Shown here: in pieces, positions 1-7,376 of the stretch
Position numbering within the stretch: the stretch's first letter is position 1
How the letters are laid out: each line of letters begins with the position of its first letter
NCBI GenBank assembly: GCA_029263715.1
Contig: JAJUFP010000005.1
Coordinates: 124,001 to 188,000 of the forward strand
Length of the DNA stretch: 64,000 bases
From: Nitrososphaera sp.
GTDB taxonomy: Archaea > Thermoproteota > Nitrososphaeria > Nitrososphaerales > Nitrososphaeraceae
Direction: 5' to 3'
The notes under the pieces: generated by a model
What the model saw: the letters and a program-made list of their open reading frames with translations, nothing else
What the model was told of the DNA's origin: nothing
Database searches by the model: none
Program-made: the position numbers and the translations under genes

Positions 1-170
1 TTACTACCTTTGAGTTTTCAGCCAGGATAGTTGCAGGCACTAACCTGTACATAGACGGCTCGCCATACTCCGGCCTCCTTTACGACGAGCCGATGAGCAT
101 GGGCAGGAGAATAGCCCGCGAAGTAAAGATAGCGAAGAGGAAGGGCCGCCTAGACGAGGTTGTCACCTAG
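1..170 (+). CDS. C-terminal fragment of an unidentified protein (5' end outside window)
   Basis: An open frame enters from the left edge and ends at TAG 168-170, giving the last 55 residues. The tail is basic (run [15 protein letters not shown]) after a G/Y/D-rich stretch ([15 protein letters not shown]). Composition and codon use look like a real soluble protein. I do not recognise the family from this fragment. Its last 8 bases overlap the 3' end of the convergent gene on the minus strand, which is common in this compact genome. Confidence 0.6.
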   Translation, partial: TTFEFSARIVAGTNLYIDGSPYSGLLYDEPMSMGRRIAREVKIAKRKGRLDEVVT

Positions 171-2025
171 CCCGTGCAATTGCAACGGCCCGGGCCACTG
201 CAAGTGCTGCAGTTGCTGCTGCAGAAACCACGAACGCGGATGTGCTGATGGCAAGGACAGCCTGCAAATTCAGTGAAAGTGCGGCGGCAGTTAAAGCCAG
301 CAAGAATACAGTAGCCATCAGCCCAGCCAGCAATACCTTGTTGCCGATCTTTTTTCTTGCTGCAATGGTGGCTGCCGCAACAGCAGGAGATACATAGACC
401 GCGCCTATCAGTGTGCTGGCAGTTGTGCCGGCCAGTATCGTGCCTGCCTCGCCACCCCCTGCAAAGGAGAATACCTTTTCTGAAGCAAGCAGAACGCTGA
501 ACAGTGGATACAGGCCTGTTTTGACGGTTGCCTGAAGCCATGGCTGCTGCCTTTCATAATCAGCAACCTGCGGGCTGAAGGAGTAGTAGACAGTGTTAAA
601 GGTGTTCATAAAAGCAGAGCCTGACGAAGACTGTAGTATGTAATTGTCCCGAAATCCGCGCAGGAATTGTACCTGCGGCGTCAGTTCCGATCCAAAGGCA
701 GCTGTGGCGATAAGGCAGCCGGATGGTTGTTGACTGGGCTGCGGCTGGCTGGAAGATGTGCCGGTGGCCGTGCCTTGAAGCACGACAAGATCTATCTGTG
801 CGCTTTCCGGTTCGCCGTTGATGTTCTGGGCGGCAAGTCTGTACGTTCCAGGTTGCAGGAAAGTGTACTGGTAAGAGTACGTTCCCAGATTGGACGACAA
901 GCGTTGTCTGTGGACCTCTTCTCCGTCCTTTGTAAGAACAAAATCAAATGACGAATTCCTGACCAAATCTCCGGTGGTCGGGTTCTGCAGGTTCATGACA
1001 AAGGTCGTTGGAGCGCCCGTCCTGATTATCTCCGGCCCCCAGGACAGCTGCCAGAGGTACTTTTCATTGTTTGAAAACAGGTCCATCGGGAATTTGGGTA
1101 TTTCCAGCGCTGACAACGTAAAAACTGCCTTGTCACCCTTTGCTGAATCAGCCATGCTGACCAGCTTGGAATTGGAAATGACGAAATGAACCAGTCGTTT
1201 ATCTTCGTAGGTAAAATCGTCTATCTGTATTGACTCAGAAGTGAGCTCCTGCCCGTTAAGAATTCCACGGTAACCGTTGACCTGCAGGTCTGGAAACGAT
1301 TTTGGGAATTGCACTTCCATGTGGAGGACCTGAACCTGATTGACGTATTCTAGGCTCCAGTTAAACGGCATGGAAAACGAGATGGTCTTTGTTGTCTGGT
1401 CGTACGAGAAATCTGTTACTTCGTCGTAGTATGTCCTGACCGACATAGTCTGTGGACCCCCGGCCGTCTCGACCTGGAAGTCCTGTACCTTTGAGACACT
1501 CAGATAAAGGTCAAAAGTCCTATCCTCCTGAAGTTGCAGGCCTGTGCTGGTCTTTTCAAGCGTGACTGCAACGTGATAAAGGCCACCGTCCGACAGCATC
1601 TTGCTTTTTATCTCTGCCGGCAGGCTCTGCCCCACGTCCACGGGGTTGGAAGATGCCGGCTGGCCGTTGACCTGTGCGCCGGCGGCGTTCTTGTCGGGTA
1701 CCAGTTTAGCAAGGACGAGGCCATCGGAGGACCGGAACCTCTGGTCTAAAATGAGCTCGTTTTTGGATTCCACCCTTACTCTGTAGTCCATGCCTGCAAT
1801 GGTAGCGTTGCTGTTTGGTTCGTGGGCCCGAACCGTGAACACCGGCTGTGTTTTCTGCACCTCTTCAATGGAAGCAGGCTTGAGGGTTGCCTCTACTGAA
1901 ACCTGCTTGCCGGCGATGAGAACTGGAATCGATTCATCAAAGCCAAGTCCATGTCCGTACGCATTGGAAATAGAAAGAATCAACAGGGCAGCTAGGACAA
2001 CAGAAATCGCGTAATGTCTGAACAC
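163..2025 (-). CDS. Secreted surface protein with CFI-box-CTERM region and C-terminal membrane helices
   Basis: 620 residues starting at GTG. A signal peptide covers about residues 1-26 (hydrophobic core [14 protein letters not shown]). Beta-rich extracellular sequence follows to about 430, including an Ig-like module (KDGEEVH, then [11 protein letters not shown]) seen in neighbouring genes. After a Ser/Gln/Pro linker a CFI-box begins at about residue 437 ([11 protein letters not shown], then a VQFLRGFRD helix), a motif known from archaeal and bacterial surface proteins. The last 90 residues hold two or three Ala-rich membrane helices. The likely role is as an envelope-anchored protein; its ligand is unknown. 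It is the outermost gene of a block of surface proteins extending to 13 kb. Confidence 0.8.
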   Translation of the reverse strand: MFRHYAISVVLAALLILSISNAYGHGLGFDESIPVLIAGKQVSVEATLKPASIEEVQKTQPVFTVRAHEPNSNATIAGMDYRVRVESKNELILDQRFRSSDGLVLAKLVPDKNAAGAQVNGQPASSNPVDVGQSLPAEIKSKMLSDGGLYHVAVTLEKTSTGLQLQEDRTFDLYLSVSKVQDFQVETAGGPQTMSVRTYYDEVTDFSYDQTTKTISFSMPFNWSLEYVNQVQVLHMEVQFPKSFPDLQVNGYRGILNGQELTSESIQIDDFTYEDKRLVHFVISNSKLVSMADSAKGDKAVFTLSALEIPKFPMDLFSNNEKYLWQLSWGPEIIRTGAPTTFVMNLQNPTTGDLVRNSSFDFVLTKDGEEVHRQRLSSNLGTYSYQYTFLQPGTYRLAAQNINGEPESAQIDLVVLQGTATGTSSSQPQPSQQPSGCLIATAAFGSELTPQVQFLRGFRDNYILQSSSGSAFMNTFNTVYYSFSPQVADYERQQPWLQATVKTGLYPLFSVLLASEKVFSFAGGGEAGTILAGTTASTLIGAVYVSPAVAAATIAARKKIGNKVLLAGLMATVFLLALTAAALSLNLQAVLAISTSAFVVSAAATAALAVARAVAIARAR

Positions 2026-2100
2026 AGTTAAAACAAGATCAGATACTCAAAATAAAGATTGTTCTTGTTGAAGAAAAAGAATGCTGACGGAAAACCATGA

Positions 2101-3321
2101 TTAGATTTTCGTCAGTTTCCGTCTGCCAAATAGTATCGCGCCACCAAGAACAGCACCCAACAGTGCAAGGGCTCCCGCAGGGAATTCTGGTGTTACCTGT
2201 ATTGGTATGTCCACAGTCTCTGACTCGCCGTTGATGTTCTCTAGCCTAATCATGTAGTTGCCCTGCTCGTCAAAGGTGTAGTGCTGCTCTGCTGCGGTTT
2301 GCTCAGCCCGATGCGTTTCATCCAGATGCGTGCCATCCTTGTAAAGCATGATATCGTATTTGGCGTCCAGCTTTTTGCCAGCGTCATCGGTGATCTCGAT
2401 GCCAAACATGTTCTCCTCTCCTATGTCATTTGAAATCCAGTTTATGTGCACCGTAAACTTGCCGGTGGTGCTTTTTGCCTCCAGAATTATTGCTTCCCCG
2501 GGAACTTCCAGTTGCAGGTTGAATGCTTTTTGCAGGTTTTCATGGATCTGGCCATGAACAATTACCGTTACGGCTTCTAGAGACTCTTTACGGTCGATTG
2601 AATCTTTTAGCTTTGCAATTCCAGATTCCACGGCATCCATCGCGCCTTTGGACTCGGCTGGCGCAAGCGGCTTCAGAATGACAAAGAGTTCTCCGGCCTT
2701 TGCAGCCAATCCCTGGGAGATCTGGTATGCGGACATGTTGACTATCTCGGTTGCCGGCATTCCGTCGCCGGAATGCTGTCCATGCCCGCCGGCCTCAGTC
2801 ATGCCTGTATGGACATGTACTTCGCCAACGCCGTAGGCGGCGTTGTAATTTGTAAGGGCCACATCCACAATGTCAGCGATGACCAGCGCCTGCACTGTGG
2901 GGTCGTTTAATTTTTCTTTATCCACCCTGACGCTGACGGCTTCTCCAATCAGGTTTTCGATATCGGTTATTTTTTCAGTTATCGCGGTTTTGTCGGCCCC
3001 GGTCTCAAACAGGTTGTTTAGATCGTCTATCGAGGCAGGAAGGTCCCTGGCTATGCGTTCGTTCTTTTCCGCAATCTCTTTTATCATGCTTTCATCCAGG
3101 TGCATGGCAACATGCTGGGCATGCTCTTCTGCCATGGCCATGTCTGTTGAAAGGTTGTTTTCGACCAGCTGCAGATGTACGCGCAGCTGCTCCATAAGCG
3201 AAAGAAACGATGCGCTCTCGTCGGTGGAAAAGGTGTGGGCAAACGCCCTGTTTACTGGTATCAATGCAAGTCCTGTAAGAATTGCTGCGGCAAGTAGAAC
3301 CGTGGCGATTTTCTGCTTCAT
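2101..3321 (-). CDS. Secreted protein with PEF-type C-terminal anchor and His-rich segment
   Basis: 406 residues from ATG. A signal peptide covers about 1-28 (ending RAFAH). An alpha-helical, acidic middle has a His-rich stretch near 168-188 (VHVHTGMTEAGGHGQH), which could bind a metal. An Ig-like module follows (about 280-375, with MLYKDGTHLDE and FDEQGNYMIRLENI). The C terminus is VTPEFPAG, a hydrophobic helix, then GRRKL: the PEF-CTERM sorting pattern of archaeal surface proteins. The Ig-like module and tail closely resemble those of the gene at 11606. Envelope location is well supported; function is unknown. Confidence 0.8.
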   Translation of the reverse strand: MKQKIATVLLAAAILTGLALIPVNRAFAHTFSTDESASFLSLMEQLRVHLQLVENNLSTDMAMAEEHAQHVAMHLDESMIKEIAEKNERIARDLPASIDDLNNLFETGADKTAITEKITDIENLIGEAVSVRVDKEKLNDPTVQALVIADIVDVALTNYNAAYGVGEVHVHTGMTEAGGHGQHSGDGMPATEIVNMSAYQISQGLAAKAGELFVILKPLAPAESKGAMDAVESGIAKLKDSIDRKESLEAVTVIVHGQIHENLQKAFNLQLEVPGEAIILEAKSTTGKFTVHINWISNDIGEENMFGIEITDDAGKKLDAKYDIMLYKDGTHLDETHRAEQTAAEQHYTFDEQGNYMIRLENINGESETVDIPIQVTPEFPAGALALLGAVLGGAILFGRRKLTKI

Positions 3322-3677
3322 CTGGTTAGATCTTTGCTGTTTCCGCTTATTAGGATTCTAGTACAAGGTACGAAGGAGAGATAGATGTGTGTGCGCAAAA
3401 CGGCTTTACGCTCAAAATCTACATAGTGCTATAAAGTCTCTATAGGTTCCTATTCCATACACCCTATACAATACACTTAAAGCTCAGGCTGTGCAATGGC
3501 TAGCCCATGTGATCGCCTATTACTTGTGCGTCATGCTACAGGTTTTAGCTGTTACGTCAAGGTTCAGGATAAACACGTCATAATACAGGACGGCAAAGAT
3601 GTGTTTGGGAAGTCCTGTAGATGATCGTTAAAGTTGGACAGTGCAATCCTGTAAACAATGTCTGCATGGTTTGCGCT
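3322..3677. other. 356-base intergenic stretch with two tiny overlapping ORFs
   Basis: No established gene is visible. On the plus strand, ORF 3496-3624 (42 aa, ATG) is followed by ORF 3621-3710 (29 aa) with an ATGA overlap; both encode several cysteines. An A/T-rich box (about 3463-3472) lies about 25 nt before the first ATG, as for leaderless genes here. A short repeated word (TTTAGCTGTTA near 3545 and 3675) is present. These could be a decayed gene, a small-peptide operon or chance. Confidence 0.3.
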
Positions 3678-4064
3678 TTAGCTGTTATGGTATTTGGAAG
3701 ATATTTCTAACTTCTCATGAATCGAGTCTAGATACAATTCTATTAACCGTCTATGGTAAATTGCATCTGTCGCACCATCCTTGCTCCACCTGTGATTGTC
3801 AATTTCATTAAGATGTTCTTCATACAAAGGAATTAAAGATTTTAATTCTGCAGAATATTCACTATTAGTTATTTCCTTATTGTCATACCTATCTGTCAAC
3901 ATGTCGTATTCAGACATTAATTTTTCGCCCTTTGCAATAACCTCTTTGTCAATTTCGTATTCTTTCTTATCTTCAAAGTAGTTAATGCCTTGATAAATAG
4001 TTCCTAATGCGGTGGACACTGCTGCCGCAATTGTCAAGACAGACATTATTTTCTTCTTATTCAA
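3678..4064 (-). CDS. Small membrane-anchored hypothetical protein
   Basis: 128 residues, TTG start. One membrane helix near the N terminus (about 6-24, MSVLTIAAAVSTALGTIY) precedes a charged, helical domain rich in Glu, Lys, Asp and Tyr. No motif is recognised. The gene is notably AT-rich with many A/T-ending codons, unlike the flanking surface-protein genes, and sits beside another AT-rich ORF (HEPN type, 4231-5178), so both may have been acquired together. Its N-in single-anchor topology suggests a cytosolic or extracellular helical domain tethered to the membrane. Confidence 0.6.
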   Translation of the reverse strand: MNKKKIMSVLTIAAAVSTALGTIYQGINYFEDKKEYEIDKEVIAKGEKLMSEYDMLTDRYDNKEITNSEYSAELKSLIPLYEEHLNEIDNHRWSKDGATDAIYHRRLIELYLDSIHEKLEISSKYHNS

Positions 4065-4230
4065 AGTTATATCTCGCTTTTTTAGGCCTTGTTAATTAAT
4101 TCTGGCGTCCCTCTTCTTTCTTTTAAAGCGCCGGTCTTGTAAAATACTTCAGCTCAAGGTTAAACGGTAGGCTTAGGTCTTTGGATAAAGGTACAACTTG
4201 CTAATGGCCGATGGGCAGTTCTACCTCAAT

Positions 4231-5178
4231 TTATAACTTGAATTTTGGAGAACGGAATTTCAGCATCGCCAATCTACTCCTTAACATTTTCTTATCGTTA
4301 ACTTTATCTGCAAAGCTAAGAAGTGTCAAGATTACATGAAAAACAATTTGTGAAACATGTCTGATGTCAGCCTCTGTAACTTCGTCTTTTCCTTCGTGAA
4401 CTATGTCGGACCTTATATCATACATATCTCGAACTAGTTTTGCAACTTCTTCTCTTTGAGCAGCATCATTCTCAATAATTAGTGCTACACGTTCTGCAAG
4501 CATTCCTTTATTTTCTCGTTGATCAAGAAGTAGGGATTCTAATGAAATCATGAAGCTGATGAATTTGTTTCTTAAGTTATATTCATTCATTGCATAACCG
4601 TAAAAGTCTATTGAAGTAAGTAGACTTTTTTCAAACGGACTTAGCGTCTCTTCGTGTTTGAGAAGTAGTTTGTTTAGTTTGTCAAAATACGACTTTCTAA
4701 TTTGATGCATCACATTTTTATTCACCTCAAATCCGAAAATATGACCGATTCTTTTCGAGCTAAAATATGATGTGCCATCACTTCTGAATGCTAAAGCCGC
4801 CGTAAGTCCTGTGAACGTTGTGCCTTCTCTTCCCATAAACATGCTATAGAAAATAGGATCGTGTTCTGACAGGTAGCTAAGATAAAACCTCAACACATTA
4901 AGCGAGTGGTCGATAGTTTTCTCTGCCTCTTCTTGTGCCTGTTTGTCGTTATCTTTGTTAATCTCTACTATTGCAATAGAATGATTCTCAAACTTCTCTT
5001 TTTGATATAAATAGCGTTTTGATTGCACATCTTTTTTAGCGGTCATGATTTCGTTCATAACTTTTGTGAAGCGCTTATCCCTTACATTCGATGGAGAAGA
5101 AACGAAAAGAACATTGCCTATCTTAAATTGTCTATAAATTTTAAGGTTTTTTATAGGAATTAGAAAAGTCTGTGACAA
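4231..5178 (-). CDS. HEPN-domain protein (Apea-like), putative RNase/defence-type protein
   Basis: 315 residues, TTG start. The C-terminal third resembles Apea-like HEPN domains: a helix with FISFMISLESLLL, a helix with LAERVALIIE, then YDIRSDIVHEG, which contains the Rx4H pair R256/H261 typical of HEPN ribonucleases. The N-terminal 180 residues are not recognised and may sense a trigger. It is AT-rich compared with neighbours and stands alone. A perfect short palindrome lies just upstream of the start. HEPN proteins are often toxin, abortive-infection or RNA-processing factors; which applies here is inference. Confidence 0.7.
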   Translation of the reverse strand: MSQTFLIPIKNLKIYRQFKIGNVLFVSSPSNVRDKRFTKVMNEIMTAKKDVQSKRYLYQKEKFENHSIAIVEINKDNDKQAQEEAEKTIDHSLNVLRFYLSYLSEHDPIFYSMFMGREGTTFTGLTAALAFRSDGTSYFSSKRIGHIFGFEVNKNVMHQIRKSYFDKLNKLLLKHEETLSPFEKSLLTSIDFYGYAMNEYNLRNKFISFMISLESLLLDQRENKGMLAERVALIIENDAAQREEVAKLVRDMYDIRSDIVHEGKDEVTEADIRHVSQIVFHVILTLLSFADKVNDKKMLRSRLAMLKFRSPKFKL

Positions 5179-5189
5179 GAGATATTTCA

Positions 5190-5204
5190 GCTCTAAAATA
5201 GAGC
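5190..5204. promoter_or_regulatory. Perfect 6-bp inverted repeat before the HEPN gene
   Basis: GCTCTA-AAA-TAGAGC lies 12-26 bases upstream of the TTG start at 5178, between an A/T-rich promoter-like region and the start. A dyad there is well placed to block transcription if bound, or to form a small hairpin in the leader. It is a candidate operator; no binding protein is known. Confidence 0.4.
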
Positions 5205-5369
5205 ATATTAATTTGCTATAAAAATATTCAACATCCTATGTGCCTCTAAGTTAGCAGAACCAATTGTAAGAAAGCTATCTTACGTCACTAGAGATACCCA
5301 AATCTATACGAACGATTAATTTCACCGCAAAGTCGATTTTTGCACACACATCTCTCACCGTACGAAGTA

Positions 5370-5879
5370 TCAGATTCTGTTTCTAGAACGCATGTACACG
5401 GCAATCCCGGTTATTGCTACTGCTGCCGGGGTAACGTAGTAAAGCATCAGCTCGTCAAATGGTACACCGGGCCTTGAAGATGACACATCAAAGCTTGCGA
5501 CCAGTGGTTGAGCCTCGTATTTGTCATCTCCTGCTATTCTTACCTCCAGCGTCGCCACATAGTCACCGACGGCATCAAAGGAGTAGGGGATGCTGATATC
5601 GCTTGTCTCATACCATCGCTCCTGACTTTTGTAAATTGTCTGCCCGGAACCCTTTTCGGTTATGGTCAAGGTGGCGTACATGTTGTAGATATTGTTGTTG
5701 TTTTCAAGCACGCTGAAATTAAGCGCCGAGTCACCTCCCACCACAGGTGTTTGCGGCGATGGCTGAAAGACAACCCGATATCCGTCAACGTCTTTTACTG
5801 CTCCAAAATAGTGCCCGGCAACAGGCTTGGCAGCTATGACCGTCAATAAAATCATGGCCAAGGAAATGTAGCGGAACAT
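5370..5879 (-). CDS. Secreted Ig-like protein with C-terminal membrane anchor
   Basis: 169 residues from ATG. Signal peptide (about 1-22), an Ig/YtkA-like beta domain (VVFQPSPQTPVVGGDSAL, then FDAVGDYVATLEVRI), one C-terminal membrane helix (about 143-162) and a basic end (RSRNRI). It is the last gene of a tight four-gene operon running down from 7297, starting 3 bases after its neighbour's stop. The architecture matches the preceding gene (5883), so the two probably form paired surface sensors or carriers under the regulator encoded upstream. Ligand unknown. Confidence 0.75.
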   Translation of the reverse strand: MFRYISLAMILLTVIAAKPVAGHYFGAVKDVDGYRVVFQPSPQTPVVGGDSALNFSVLENNNNIYNMYATLTITEKGSGQTIYKSQERWYETSDISIPYSFDAVGDYVATLEVRIAGDDKYEAQPLVASFDVSSSRPGVPFDELMLYYVTPAAVAITGIAVYMRSRNRI

Positions 5880-5882
5880 GTT

Positions 5883-6371
5883 TCACGCCCTGTTCCTTTT
5901 CTTGATAAAAACGACTGCGCCGGCTACCGCAGCCCCGACAGCTGGTAGAGCCACGTACAGAAAGTCGTTTGGACCGGCCACGTTAAGAAAGAATGTGAAG
6001 GTCAGAGTCTCACCGCTATAGCCATAGTCTTCGAGGTCTGCATACAGCACGTAGCGGCCTTCCTTTTCAAATGCGTGCTCAAAAGCATAATGGCCGTACG
6101 GAACAATTATCGGACCCATACTTTTTAGCTCCGTCCCATCTTTGACCAGCCTTATTACCACCGGGACGTCTACTAGGTCATCTCCATTAACGCTGGCTAT
6201 CCTGAGCATGATCTTGGTTGTTTTCCCGGATACTGGCTGGACTGGGTCTGTTGCTATCTCAAAGTCATAGTTGCCTATTCGCTGCCGCGTCGCGTTCATC
6301 AGCGGGTCCGCAGCCGCGTACTGCACAAAAAGCAGCATGACGGTGACTGCAAGCACGAACAGGATCTTCAT
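5883..6371 (-). CDS. Secreted Ig-like protein with C-terminal membrane anchor
   Basis: The reading frame is open to 6515, but ATG 6371 gives a proper signal peptide (MKILFVLAVTVMLLFVQYAAA) and begins 10 bases after the upstream regulator's stop, so I choose it (162 residues; ATG 6392 is the alternative). A beta-sandwich domain follows (DFEIATDPVQPVSGKTTKI, then KEGRYVLYADLE), then one membrane helix and KKRNRA. The pattern of a small Ig domain, helix and basic tail recurs at 5370. Function unknown; it is co-transcribed with a two-domain winged-helix regulator and a four-helix membrane protein. Confidence 0.72.
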   Translation of the reverse strand: MKILFVLAVTVMLLFVQYAAADPLMNATRQRIGNYDFEIATDPVQPVSGKTTKIMLRIASVNGDDLVDVPVVIRLVKDGTELKSMGPIIVPYGHYAFEHAFEKEGRYVLYADLEDYGYSGETLTFTFFLNVAGPNDFLYVALPAVGAAVAGAVVFIKKRNRA

Positions 6372-6381
6372 GCGGAATTGT

Positions 6382-6894
6382 TTAAAGCTCATCCAACATT
6401 TCAACGTAATTGTCGACGACCCTGTCGATGAAGGTTGATCTATACTTCGAGAGGACTTCTGCTGCCAGCTCCTTGTCGGTAAGGCCGTAAAGCTGGTACT
6501 CGCCGTACCTGACATGGACTATGCCGGCCTCTCGGAGCCGCTTCAGATGCGACGAAATTGTTGATGGAGCCTTTTTGGTATGGTCGACTATTTCGTTAAA
6601 CGTGCTCATGTCATTTTGGAGTATGAACGTGATTATCTGCCGCATCGGCTCGTGCCTCACATAGCCCAGCATATGGGATTCTTTTTCTGAAATGTTGACC
6701 GGGTAATACCGCGTCATCCTTGACTGCCGGTCGACCCTTATCGCACCGCTTTTTTCAAGGACTGATAGATGGTACGAAAGCACGCCGTTGACAAGGCCTG
6801 TCAGCCGCAGCAGCTCGCGGTAACGAATTCCTGGCTCACGCTCTATGAGCTGCATGATGAGTTGAGGAGTATCAAAGTCTTGGCTTAGTTCCAT
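6382..6894 (-). CDS. ArsR-like transcriptional regulator with two winged helices
   Basis: 170 residues from ATG. Two winged-helix units are visible. Residues about 10-70 hold GIRYRELLRLTGLVNGVLSY, a recognition helix and wing (RQSRMTRYYPV). Residues about 80-150 hold STFNEIVDHTKKAPSTISSH, an ArsR/MarR-like recognition helix followed by LREAGIVHVRYGEYQLY. No sensor cysteines or membrane helices are seen. The gene starts 1 base after the four-helix membrane gene's stop and precedes two surface-protein genes, so it likely regulates this operon or its divergent copper-type neighbour. Confidence 0.82.
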   Translation of the reverse strand: MELSQDFDTPQLIMQLIEREPGIRYRELLRLTGLVNGVLSYHLSVLEKSGAIRVDRQSRMTRYYPVNISEKESHMLGYVRHEPMRQIITFILQNDMSTFNEIVDHTKKAPSTISSHLKRLREAGIVHVRYGEYQLYGLTDKELAAEVLSKYRSTFIDRVVDNYVEMLDEL

Positions 6895-6895
6895 A

Positions 6896-7297
6896 TCACT
6901 TGTTCACCTTCAACACTCCCATCCCAAAAAGGGTGAGCATCGCCAGCAAGATCAGGTGCGGAGCTTCTATGTCAATATCAGGCACGTTAAGGGAAACAAG
7001 CATCCCCGTGGCCTCAAACAGGTAAAATACCTCCACAGCTCCAAGGGCCATAAATCCAAGGGTCATGAAGAGCGTGCGCGTCCCACCGGCCCTTTTGTAT
7101 GCGATGAGCGAGACTATGCTTAGAAAGGCGGCGATGATGACGCTGGCAATATGAAGAACAATGTGATATATCATCGAGGGATGGGTAACATGCGGCAGAA
7201 CAATGGGAGCTATGATGCCGGCTACTATGGCGGCCGTCAGCCCCAAAAGCATGGGCTTGCTGACGGACTCTTGGCTAGCCCGGCTACCCTTTTGCAT
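6896..7297 (-). CDS. Four-helix integral membrane protein
   Basis: 133 residues from ATG, with four predicted membrane helices (about 15-37, 43-67, 76-100, 110-129) and few charged loops; His residues lie at helix ends (LPHVTHPSMIYHIVLHI). No family is recognised. It heads a four-gene operon (then regulator, two Ig-like surface proteins) and has its own A/T-rich box about 23 nt upstream of ATG 7297, which suggests a leaderless transcript separate from the CopC-CopD gene. Possibly a small sensor or transport partner; inference only. Confidence 0.7.
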   Translation of the reverse strand: MQKGSRASQESVSKPMLLGLTAAIVAGIIAPIVLPHVTHPSMIYHIVLHIASVIIAAFLSIVSLIAYKRAGGTRTLFMTLGFMALGAVEVFYLFEATGMLVSLNVPDIDIEAPHLILLAMLTLFGMGVLKVNK

Positions 7298-7376
7298 CCA
7301 GTAATTCTACTGCTCGTTCTACTAATAAATCCAGTGGTACAACCATAGAACAAGACTGATCTGGATTTGGACGTCT

